A stretch of DNA of 64,000 nucleotides from Sediminibacterium roseum (lineage in GTDB: Bacteria; Bacteroidota; Bacteroidia; Chitinophagales; Chitinophagaceae). The translations under genes were made by a program, and so were the position numbers. Below, piece after piece: positions 54,018 through 61,617 of this stretch (the first letter of the stretch is position 1; every line of letters starts with the position of its first letter). The notes under the pieces were generated by a model that did not search any database, had not been told where the DNA came from, and saw only the letters and a list, made by a program, of their open reading frames with translations. The DNA is taken from contig NZ_JAACJS010000011.1 in NCBI RefSeq assembly GCF_009939005.1, forward strand, positions 338,096-402,095, given 5' to 3'.

Positions 54018-54855
54018 ACCCTGCGATTGATGCGCCCGGTGCGATTGATTTTACCGCACTGGTCAATGGTTTGAAATAATATTCTCTTAGCCCGTTGCCC
54101 GCAAACCAACCGTATTTCTCCTGCAGGTTCACCACTTTGCCGATCACGATCAACGATGGTGAAAGAAAAGATTGTCCCTTTAAAGTCTCTTTGTATGCAT
54201 AGATATCCGAAACATACACCTGCTGGTAAGTGGTGGTGGCCTGCTCGATCACAGCCAGCTTTTTATCGGGTGAGATCCGGTGTATGATCAGTCTATCGAT
54301 CAATGCATCGATCGTTTCGGACGACATATAAAACACGAGGGTATCATCCGTTTCCGCCAGTTCTTTCCAATAGGCATCGCTTACCACGCTTGATTTATAG
54401 TAAGTGAGAAAGCGAACCGCCGTTGCATGATCGCGGCCCGTAAGGGGAATGCCTGCATATGCCGCAGCGCCTGAAGCAGCGGTAATACCCGGTACGATCT
54501 CGTACGGGATGCCGTTCGATTGCAATGCCTGCAATTCATCCAGCACATTTGAAAAAAAAGAAACGTCGCCGCCTTTTAAACGAACAACAAACTTGCCCTG
54601 CAATGCATACGCTACCAATAGTTCATTGATCGTTTGCTGGGGTGTTGAAACGCCTCTCCTGCATTGCTTGCCCACTTCAATGATTTCTGCAGACGGGCGT
54701 ACATAACGCTTCAGAATTACTTTGCTCACAAGCCTGTCTGTTAATACAACATCTGCCTGCTGCAAATAATTCGCGGTTTTTACCGTAACAAGATCGGGGT
54801 CTCCCGGACCGGCGCCGGCGAGGATCACTTTCCCTGTTTGCGTTTTGTTGTTCAT
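54001..54855 (-). CDS. cobA: Uroporphyrinogen-III C-methyltransferase (SUMT)
   Basis: 284 residues. SAM-dependent methylation of uroporphyrinogen III to precorrin-2, the first committed step to siroheme. Seen: N-terminal VILAGAGPGDPDLVTVKTA, the RLKGGDVSFFSN loop, PYEIVPGITAASGAAAYAGIPLTGRD and the ATTTYQQ region. The dehydrogenase/chelatase steps are provided by the CysG-N domain of the fusion gene at 44944-46485. It follows cysN by 18 nt. A C-terminal extension of about 25 residues goes beyond the usual end. Confidence 0.95.
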   Translation of the reverse strand: MNNKTQTGKVILAGAGPGDPDLVTVKTANYLQQADVVLTDRLVSKVILKRYVRPSAEIIEVGKQCRRGVSTPQQTINELLVAYALQGKFVVRLKGGDVSFFSNVLDELQALQSNGIPYEIVPGITAASGAAAYAGIPLTGRDHATAVRFLTYYKSSVVSDAYWKELAETDDTLVFYMSSETIDALIDRLIIHRISPDKKLAVIEQATTTYQQVYVSDIYAYKETLKGQSFLSPSLIVIGKVVNLQEKYGWFAGNGLREYYFKPLTSAVKSIAPGASIAGYVGRA

Positions 54856-54873
54856 GTATTCGTTGTAAAATTG

Positions 54874-56115
54874 TTACTGGATCATACAGGCGCCAACGGT
54901 TACGTTGCTTGTTTCATCGATCAGGATCGCGCCTCCGTTTGCCCGCAGGTCCTTATAAGCATCATACGAAACAGGCGTTGCTGTTTTGATGGAAGCACGC
55001 ACGATCTCGTTCAAACCAACCGATCCTGGCGAAGCCTGTTGTTGCAATGCGTTTACATCGAGCCTGTACCGGATCTCTTTCACCACTGTTTTCACTACAC
55101 GGCTGTTGAGCTGGAGCAGATAACGGTTCCCTTCTGTTAATGGTTTGCTCCCCATCCAGCAAAGCAAAACATCGAGCTCCGTGGTTGTTTGGGGAAGGTC
55201 ATTTGAAGGAACGATCAGGTCGCCACGGCTTACATCCACATCATCTGCAAGATGAAGCACAACGCTTTGCGGAGCGAATGCAAGTTCGATCTCCTTTCCT
55301 CCCGTTTCTATTTTTGCAACAGAGGTTTGAACACCCGATGGGAGCACCGTAACTCTATCACCTTTCCTGAAAATGCCGCTGTTGAGTTTCCCTGCATAAC
55401 CGCGGTAGTCGTGCAGGTCATCTGACTGCGGCCTGATCACATACTGAACGGGAAACCTGGCATGTTCCAGGTCTATATCTGTCGCGATTTCTACGGTTTC
55501 GAGCAGGTGCAGCAATGTGTCTCCTTCATACCAGGGCATGTTCGCCGAGCGGTCAACAATATTGTCGCCATTCAATGCGCTGATCGGGATATAGGTTACG
55601 TTTCTCAAACCAAGCGTGTCCGCTACATTCGCATAATCGATCACTATATTGTTGTAGGTATCCTGCGAATGATCCACCATATCCATCTTATTCACCGCCA
55701 CAACAACATGCGGAATGTTCAACAAAGAAGCGATAATGGAATGTCTTCTTGTTTGTTCGATCACACCCTGTCTTGCATCGATCAAAATGATCACCAGGTT
55801 TGCATTGGATGCGCCTGTTACCATGTTGCGTGTGTACTGTATATGCCCGGGCGCATCAGCGATGATGAATTTTCTTTTCGGCGTTGAAAAATATTTATAC
55901 GCCACATCGATCGTAATGCCCTGCTCTCTTTCGGCGCGCAGGCCGTCTGTAAGCAAAGCGAGGTCTATCCCGCCGTCCTCCCTGTTCTTCGTCTGCCTTC
56001 CTATCGCTTCGAGCTGGTCGATCATGATCGATTTGCTGTCGTACAGCAACCGCCCGATCAACGTGCTCTTCCCATCGTCTACGCTTCCTGCGGTGATGAA
56101 TCTTAGTATGTCCAT
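54874..56115 (-). CDS. cysN: Sulfate adenylyltransferase subunit 1 (GTPase)
   Basis: 413 residues. P-loop GSVDDGKST at 10-18, G3 DAPGHIQYTRNM, G4 NKMD; EF-Tu-like beta-barrel domains 2 and 3 follow. GTP hydrolysis drives formation of APS from sulfate and ATP by CysD. The length excludes a C-terminal CysC (APS kinase) fusion, which fits a pathway that reduces APS directly. Starts 36 nt after cysD. Confidence 0.96.
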   Translation of the reverse strand: MDILRFITAGSVDDGKSTLIGRLLYDSKSIMIDQLEAIGRQTKNREDGGIDLALLTDGLRAEREQGITIDVAYKYFSTPKRKFIIADAPGHIQYTRNMVTGASNANLVIILIDARQGVIEQTRRHSIIASLLNIPHVVVAVNKMDMVDHSQDTYNNIVIDYANVADTLGLRNVTYIPISALNGDNIVDRSANMPWYEGDTLLHLLETVEIATDIDLEHARFPVQYVIRPQSDDLHDYRGYAGKLNSGIFRKGDRVTVLPSGVQTSVAKIETGGKEIELAFAPQSVVLHLADDVDVSRGDLIVPSNDLPQTTTELDVLLCWMGSKPLTEGNRYLLQLNSRVVKTVVKEIRYRLDVNALQQQASPGSVGLNEIVRASIKTATPVSYDAYKDLRANGGAILIDETSNVTVGACMIQ

Positions 56116-56151
56116 TGGTGTTTTTTTATTGATCGCTGGTTGACAATTGAT

Positions 56152-57060
56152 TTAAAAATACCCGCTCTTCTTCCTGTCTTCCATGGCCGCTTCCGATACT
56201 TTATCATCGATCCGGGTTTCGCCCCGTTCGCTGGTTTTGGTGGCGATGATCTCGGCGATGATATCGTCGATGGTTGAAGCAGACGATTCTACTGCGGCGG
56301 TGCAGGTCATATCGCCTACGGTTCTGTACCTCACTCTCCGGGTGCTCGTTGTATCTGTTTCATCCAGCCTGATGAATTCCGACACGGCAACAAGCTGTCC
56401 TTCGTGTTCAAGCACTTCACGGTCGTGTGCGAAATAGATGGATGGAAGTGGAATGTTCTCTCTTTTGATGTAGTTCCAGATATCCAGTTCTGTCCAGTTG
56501 CTGATCGGGAACACGCGCACGTTTTCACCTTTGTGAATCCTGCCGTTGTAAGTGTTCCACAGTTCAGGGCGTTGCAGCTTGGGATCCCATTGGCCAAACT
56601 CGTCGCGTACGGAAAAGATCCTTTCCTTCGCTCTTGCCTTTTCTTCGTCGCGCCTTGCGCCGCCAATACAGGCGTCGAACTTGAATTCGTTGATCGCGTC
56701 GAGCAAAGTGAAGGTCTGAAGTGCATTGCGGCTCGCGAATTTGCCCCTGGGTTCCGAAAGGTTTTGTTGTTTGATGGTATCTTCCACTTTGCGCACGATC
56801 AGTTTTTCGCCGATCTCCGCGGCTAGTGCATCCCTGAAATCAATTGCCTCACGAAAGTTGTGCCCTGTATCGATATGCACCAGTGGAAAAGGAAATTTAC
56901 CGGGCCTGAACGCTTTGAGCGCAAGATGAACCAGCGTAATGGAATCCTTGCCACCACTGAACAGCAAAGCAGGTTTTTCAAACTGCCCTGCAACCTCCCG
57001 CATGATATGGATCGCTTCCGACTCGAGTTGATCAAGATGATCCAGCCTGTATTTCGACAT
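56152..57060 (-). CDS. cysD: Sulfate adenylyltransferase subunit 2
   Basis: 302 residues. Adenylylates sulfate to APS together with CysN. PP-loop SGGKDS at 35-40, VHIDTGHNFREAIDFRD, GGARRDEEKARAKER and the C-terminal RYRTVGDMTCTAAVES are diagnostic. Its start overlaps the end of cysH by 29 nt; the family N-terminus (LDHLDQLESEAIHI) supports this start. Confidence 0.96.
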   Translation of the reverse strand: MSKYRLDHLDQLESEAIHIMREVAGQFEKPALLFSGGKDSITLVHLALKAFRPGKFPFPLVHIDTGHNFREAIDFRDALAAEIGEKLIVRKVEDTIKQQNLSEPRGKFASRNALQTFTLLDAINEFKFDACIGGARRDEEKARAKERIFSVRDEFGQWDPKLQRPELWNTYNGRIHKGENVRVFPISNWTELDIWNYIKRENIPLPSIYFAHDREVLEHEGQLVAVSEFIRLDETDTTSTRRVRYRTVGDMTCTAAVESSASTIDDIIAEIIATKTSERGETRIDDKVSEAAMEDRKKSGYF

Positions 57061-57799
57061 CTTTGTTATTTATAAATGCATGATCAATCTGTTTTTCGTG
57101 CAACCCGCATTCCTTCTTGCTGTTGTCTTCCCACCACCAGCGCCCCGCCCTGAAATCTTCGCCGTTCTTTACCGCCCTCGTACAGGGGGCACATCCGATG
57201 CTCACAAAGCCGCGGTCGTGCAGCGGGTTGTAAGGAATGTTATGGTGATCGATGTATTCCCGTACCTGGGCCGTGGTCCAATGCAAGAGGGGATTGTATT
57301 TAATGATCGCATTGGCCGCATCCCACTCCAGCAACCGCAGGTCGTTTCTTGCGGCGGAATGTTCAGCGCGCAAACCCGTTATCCACACTGCGTTCCCTGC
57401 CAGCGCGCGTTTCAGGGGCTCCACTTTTCTTATGTGGCAACATTGTTTACGCAGTTCCACAGATTCGTAAAATGCATTCGGCCCGTTGTGTTCAACATAG
57501 GTTTCGAGCGCCAACCGGTCTGGATAATAGGCTTTCACATTCGAACCGTAACGCGTATTGGTACTGTTCCAAACAGAATAGGTTTCTGCAAACAAACGCC
57601 CGGTATCGAGGGTGAAAACGTGGATGGGCAGTGCATTGTGGAGGATCTCGTGCGTGATCAACTGGTCCTCAAAACTGAAACTGGTTGAAAAAGTTACCTT
57701 ACCAGGGAATGCTTCGGTCAAACGCCTGAGCGATTCGCTGATCGTAAGCGAATCTATCTGTGCTGCTAAGGTGTTTATCGATTGTGCTGATGCTTCCAT
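57032..57799 (-). CDS. cysH: Adenylyl-sulfate reductase, 4Fe-4S type
   Basis: 255 residues. Reduces APS (rather than PAPS) to sulfite with thioredoxin. The four cluster cysteines that mark APS-type enzymes are visible: Cys120-Cys121 and Cys203-x2-Cys206. Catalytic Cys231 is in KECGLH. Substrate-binding STSFSFEDQ, TLDTGRLF and ITGLRAEHS are present. First gene of the operon, preceded by a promoter with two operators. The absence of cysC and of PAPS-type sequence around the cysteines agrees with an APS route. Confidence 0.94.
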   Translation of the reverse strand: MEASAQSINTLAAQIDSLTISESLRRLTEAFPGKVTFSTSFSFEDQLITHEILHNALPIHVFTLDTGRLFAETYSVWNSTNTRYGSNVKAYYPDRLALETYVEHNGPNAFYESVELRKQCCHIRKVEPLKRALAGNAVWITGLRAEHSAARNDLRLLEWDAANAIIKYNPLLHWTTAQVREYIDHHNIPYNPLHDRGFVSIGCAPCTRAVKNGEDFRAGRWWWEDNSKKECGLHEKQIDHAFINNKDVEIQAGSS

Positions 57800-57898
57800 G
57801 GTGGCATGTTGTGAGAGGTATATTGAGACCGGTCGGGTATTGTATTACCAACAACAGGTCTTCTTTGATATAGTGAACGTGCTACGCATGAATATCAG

Positions 57899-57950
57899 TC
57901 TACTTAAATGATAGATTAAAACAAATATAGTCTACTTTTTCAATAGACAA
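57899..57950 (-). promoter_or_regulatory. cysH operon promoter with two TCTAC-N7-GTAGA operators
   Basis: Minus-strand -7 element TATATTTG (plus 57922-57929) with TTG 18 nt further up (plus 57948-57950). It is flanked by two 17-bp near-palindromes: TCTAC-TTTTTCA-ATAGA (57931-57947) over the spacer and TCTAC-TTAAATG-ATAGA (57899-57915) over the transcribed start. This is the layout of a tightly repressed promoter. Confidence 0.65.
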
Positions 57951-58081
57951 TTATTTTCGCGTTTTTTTTGTGGGTTTTTTGTATGACTGGTATAACAGTC
58001 CGGATCATATTTTGGCGGTATCCCCCGCGTACGCGTGTAACTAACGGCCATTAGCCATTCAACCATGCAGAACAACCATTG

Positions 58082-60451
58082 CTACAGGGAGATCTTTTGC
58101 AAGCCGCCGTTTAGTTTTACGGCCTTTCCTTTCCAGATAAAATCCCCTTTCAGTTTTGCCGGCAATGAGATCTCTGCTTCTATGCCGTCTTTCCCTTTCC
58201 TTGTCAGCGCAACTTTGATCTCACCGTCGGGATGTGGCATATTACCTTTTGCTTCTTTTAGTTCTCCCAACGCCGGTTCTATACGTACGGTTGAGAACCC
58301 CGGCGATGCTGGAACGATCCCACATATGGTTGCGAGGAAATCATAATTAGGGCTGGAGCTCCAGGCATGGCAATCTGAGCGTGTCGGGTCGGGTTCTTCT
58401 GCGAATGTGGTTAATCCGTTTGCGATCATTCCTCTCCATGGGGTGAGTTGTGAATAATATAAGTCTGCCATACCCGCTTTCTTCAACGCACGGTTCAGGT
58501 AAAAACGATAGTAAAAGGTTGCCTGGCTGAGCGAGGTATCGTACAGTATTTTATTCATCAGATTTTTTGTTTCCGCCTGCGGAACGGCGCCAGTGAGCAC
58601 GGCGAGGATGCTTGCATGCTGACTGAATGTTTTTTTCAAAGGCGTATTTGCCATCACACCTTTCTTCACATCAAAGCACTGTGCATAGGTGGACCTGCTC
58701 AACTGATCCGCCAGTTGTTTGTAATGCAGTGCATCGTTTGTTCTCCCGAAAAACGAAAACAATTCAGCGGCCTGTTGCAATGTGTTTACATACTGAAGTG
58801 TGATGATGGCCGAATTGCCATCCATAGCGCCATCCGGCGTACCTCCGGGAAATGCCTTGTTCCAGTCTACAAAACTCCACCACTTCATCGGGCCCAGCAT
58901 GTTCCTTTTTTTGTCGATGTGTTTTTCAAACCAATCCAGCACACCCATTACAGGGATCAGCATCTCGGAAACAAACTGCTGGTCCTTGCGGTGCATCCAG
59001 TAATCGTGCAGCATCGACACCCAGAACAATGAAAACGGCGGTATCACCTGCAGCCTGCTGCTGGGGTAACGCCCCTGTGTTAACCCTTCAGGTACACGTG
59101 AATGATAAAAATCAAGGATCGCTTTGCGCATCAAACGGTCATCGCCGGTTACGTATAAAGAGATCAGCGATTGGATGCGTGTATCGCCTTCGTACTGTAA
59201 TTGCTCGTAATACGGGCAATCGAAATAAGTTTCACCTGCACACAACAACGCGGTACGCCAGCCAATATCCCATATATCCTGCAGCGATTCGTCGTTGCTC
59301 GTGAAAGATGCTTTTGCTTCAAACGGGTAACCATTCGTATATCCAAAAACATCATCGATCACCAAAGGTTCTTTTCCCGTTTTGATATCGAGTTGTATGA
59401 AACGGTAGGTGCGCTGCCACAACGGGCGGAAATGCCGTTTCTCCTGGCCATCCGGCAGAAAAACATCGTAGTTGCCTTTGATCTCCTTGTCGTTGACGAT
59501 GTTCCTGTTCCCCTTCGATCCGTCTTTCGCAAAAAGGGCTTCCGCGTATGTTATTTTCACATTTGCGCCTTTCCCTTTGCTGATCACAAACTCGGGGTAT
59601 GCAACCGTGTTGAAGCTTTGGTCGAGCAGGATCGATACGGTTGTGTCTGCCGGGATGGTAAGGGCGTGTTTCCCGTCTAAAAGTTCATTCGACACTGCGA
59701 TGCCTGTTGCACGGCGCACGTTTGAAATGCGTTGCATCGTTTCACGCATCAACGGGATGTTGCGCGGCTCGAGTGTCCAGAGATTGTCTGAACCGATGCC
59801 CGATGGCACCGGGCTCGCGATGCGTTTGGCCTTCGCCCACATCGTATCGGCGTATCCGGGTTGCTCCCATCCCCATGGATAGGCTGCGGCATTTACTTCA
59901 TCGCCGGGACCAATCACCATGTACGTCCGCAGCCGTGCGCCGTTGTCTGTTGAGCAGGGTTTGTAAGCCGTATCGTGAAATACTTTCCAGGAGTCATTTG
60001 TATTGGCCGCATGTTCTGCGCTGGTGTTTCCCTGTAACACGAATCCTGTCTGGTTGGTTACCTGCGCCACCGGTGCATATACGCCCATGTTCCATACCAG
60101 TGCGGCGATCGTGTTGTCGCCGGCTTTCAGGTAAGGAGCGATATCGATCGTTTCAAAATACCAGTTGTACAGGTCGCCGCGCGCGGGCCCACTGCAAACG
60201 GCAGCGCCGTTAACGAACAGGCGGTAGCGGTTATCGGCAGACACATGAACGATAAAGGATGCGGGTTTTTCCGCAAGCTTCAGGTTCTTCCTGAAATGGT
60301 ATACGCCGTAATCGCGCGGGGCCACATCAGGACACGTAACCCACGATGCGTTCCAGTAATCGTTGAGCAATGCAGGATTGATTTTCTTTACATCCTGTGC
60401 AAACGAACAAACCGAAACAAACAGCAGAACAACCGATGAAATCAGCTTCAT
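58082..60451 (-). CDS. GH78-like alpha-L-rhamnosidase (secreted)
   Basis: 789 residues. Signal peptide at 1-18 (SVVLLFVSVCSFAQ). Order of parts: an N-terminal jelly-roll (YHFRKNLKL, VSADNRYRLFVNG, DNTIAALVWNMG), a second beta domain, an (alpha/alpha)6 barrel with FDCPYYEQLQYEGDTRIQ in place of the usual acid-bearing CPQRDERLGWTGD, and a C-terminal sandwich (TVRIEPALGELKEAKG). The divergent catalytic loop suggests a GH78 subgroup with different linkage. Last of three glycoside hydrolase genes; 62 nt after the GH5-like gene. Confidence 0.85.
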   Translation of the reverse strand: MKLISSVVLLFVSVCSFAQDVKKINPALLNDYWNASWVTCPDVAPRDYGVYHFRKNLKLAEKPASFIVHVSADNRYRLFVNGAAVCSGPARGDLYNWYFETIDIAPYLKAGDNTIAALVWNMGVYAPVAQVTNQTGFVLQGNTSAEHAANTNDSWKVFHDTAYKPCSTDNGARLRTYMVIGPGDEVNAAAYPWGWEQPGYADTMWAKAKRIASPVPSGIGSDNLWTLEPRNIPLMRETMQRISNVRRATGIAVSNELLDGKHALTIPADTTVSILLDQSFNTVAYPEFVISKGKGANVKITYAEALFAKDGSKGNRNIVNDKEIKGNYDVFLPDGQEKRHFRPLWQRTYRFIQLDIKTGKEPLVIDDVFGYTNGYPFEAKASFTSNDESLQDIWDIGWRTALLCAGETYFDCPYYEQLQYEGDTRIQSLISLYVTGDDRLMRKAILDFYHSRVPEGLTQGRYPSSRLQVIPPFSLFWVSMLHDYWMHRKDQQFVSEMLIPVMGVLDWFEKHIDKKRNMLGPMKWWSFVDWNKAFPGGTPDGAMDGNSAIITLQYVNTLQQAAELFSFFGRTNDALHYKQLADQLSRSTYAQCFDVKKGVMANTPLKKTFSQHASILAVLTGAVPQAETKNLMNKILYDTSLSQATFYYRFYLNRALKKAGMADLYYSQLTPWRGMIANGLTTFAEEPDPTRSDCHAWSSSPNYDFLATICGIVPASPGFSTVRIEPALGELKEAKGNMPHPDGEIKVALTRKGKDGIEAEISLPAKLKGDFIWKGKAVKLNGGLQKISL

Positions 60452-60513
60452 ACAAAAAACTTATCAGTGAAACAAAGACGGCGTATTACTCAAAAATTTA
60501 CGATCGCCGGATA

Positions 60514-61590
60514 TTATTGTTTGTTCATTTTCCTGATCAGGTCCACTTCATCCTGCCTGTATGCTTTTCCATCCGAATGAAAAATATCGTGGAACCATTC
60601 GATGGGTTGTGATCCGTCTTTGAGTGGTGTATCCCATGCATAGATGGTGTTGGTTTTCCCTGCAACAAATCCCCAGTTGATCGCTCCCACATTTTCTTTT
60701 TTCAACAAGGGAAGGATATTTGAAAAGCGGCTGTTGCGGATGCGTGCCATGTATTCCGTGCAGATCAACGGGCGGCCGAATGCCTTGAGCAGCTGGATCA
60801 CGCGCAGGTGCTTATCGGGCTCATCGTAATTGTGATACGTGATGATGTCTGAATTGAGCGCCTGGAACGCGTTTAATTTTTCAAAGCTCCAATCCCACAA
60901 ACCAATGCTGATCGGCTGGTCAACGCCTGTTGAGCGCGCCCATTCCACCACTTTCCTGAGCAGGGGCAATGAAGAATCTTTTTTGCCGCTGTTGCCAGGT
61001 TCGTTGTAGAGGTCCCAGAGCAGTATGCGTTTATCGTGTGCAAAATGTTTCATCACGTCTTTCACATAGCGTTCGAGTTCAGGAAAATTTCTCGGGTCGC
61101 TGGAAGCGGGTTGTCCCGGATCCTGCAGCCAGCCCGAATTGTGTATGCCTGTTTTGGGTTCGGGTTGTTTGCCTGGTTTTGATTCCTTGTTCCAGCAGTC
61201 GTCGAAGAAAACAAACATCGGCTCGATCTTGTGTTTCGCTGCAATGCCGAGGAACTGGTCCACTCTTTTTTTAAATCCTTCCGGGTCGTGTTTGTATGCA
61301 ACGCTGTGAAGGAACACGCGCATCGTATTGAAACCGATGCCTTCTGCCCAGCCCAGTTCTTTGTCTATGGTTGCCGGATCAAATGTTTCTGCCTGCCACA
61401 TTTCGAGCTGGTTGATCGCATTGGCCGGGATATAGTCTGCACCCGTTAACCATTTGTGATTGGCGTACCAAGCATTGGCCTTCTCTATCGGCCACACAGG
61501 CGCAACAGGGGCGATCGTTTGTGTCTGCGATTGCACAGAGAGTACGCTTAGCAACAACAGGAAGAGGCTGGAAAGAACTTTTGTTTTCAT
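60514..61590 (-). CDS. GH5-like clan GH-A glycoside hydrolase
   Basis: 358 residues. Signal peptide at 1-21. TIM-barrel with the acid/base Glu197 in LYNEPG and the nucleophile Glu279 in CTEYMAR, the spacing expected for clan A. Other barrel landmarks: FNTMRVFLHS, FVFFDDCWN, YHNYDEP and INWGFVAGKTNT. Possible activities are beta-glucanase, mannanase or xylanase; none can be chosen. Starts 27 nt after the upstream rhamnosidase, so co-transcribed. Confidence 0.88.
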   Translation of the reverse strand: MKTKVLSSLFLLLLSVLSVQSQTQTIAPVAPVWPIEKANAWYANHKWLTGADYIPANAINQLEMWQAETFDPATIDKELGWAEGIGFNTMRVFLHSVAYKHDPEGFKKRVDQFLGIAAKHKIEPMFVFFDDCWNKESKPGKQPEPKTGIHNSGWLQDPGQPASSDPRNFPELERYVKDVMKHFAHDKRILLWDLYNEPGNSGKKDSSLPLLRKVVEWARSTGVDQPISIGLWDWSFEKLNAFQALNSDIITYHNYDEPDKHLRVIQLLKAFGRPLICTEYMARIRNSRFSNILPLLKKENVGAINWGFVAGKTNTIYAWDTPLKDGSQPIEWFHDIFHSDGKAYRQDEVDLIRKMNKQ

Positions 61591-61617
61591 GTGATGTTTA
61601 TAGATTGATGAATAGGT

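Noticed and set aside
57960..58081. Terminator of the glycoside hydrolase operon
   Set aside because: Small inverted repeats exist (GACTG/CAGTC near 57986) but none is followed by a T-tract on the minus strand.
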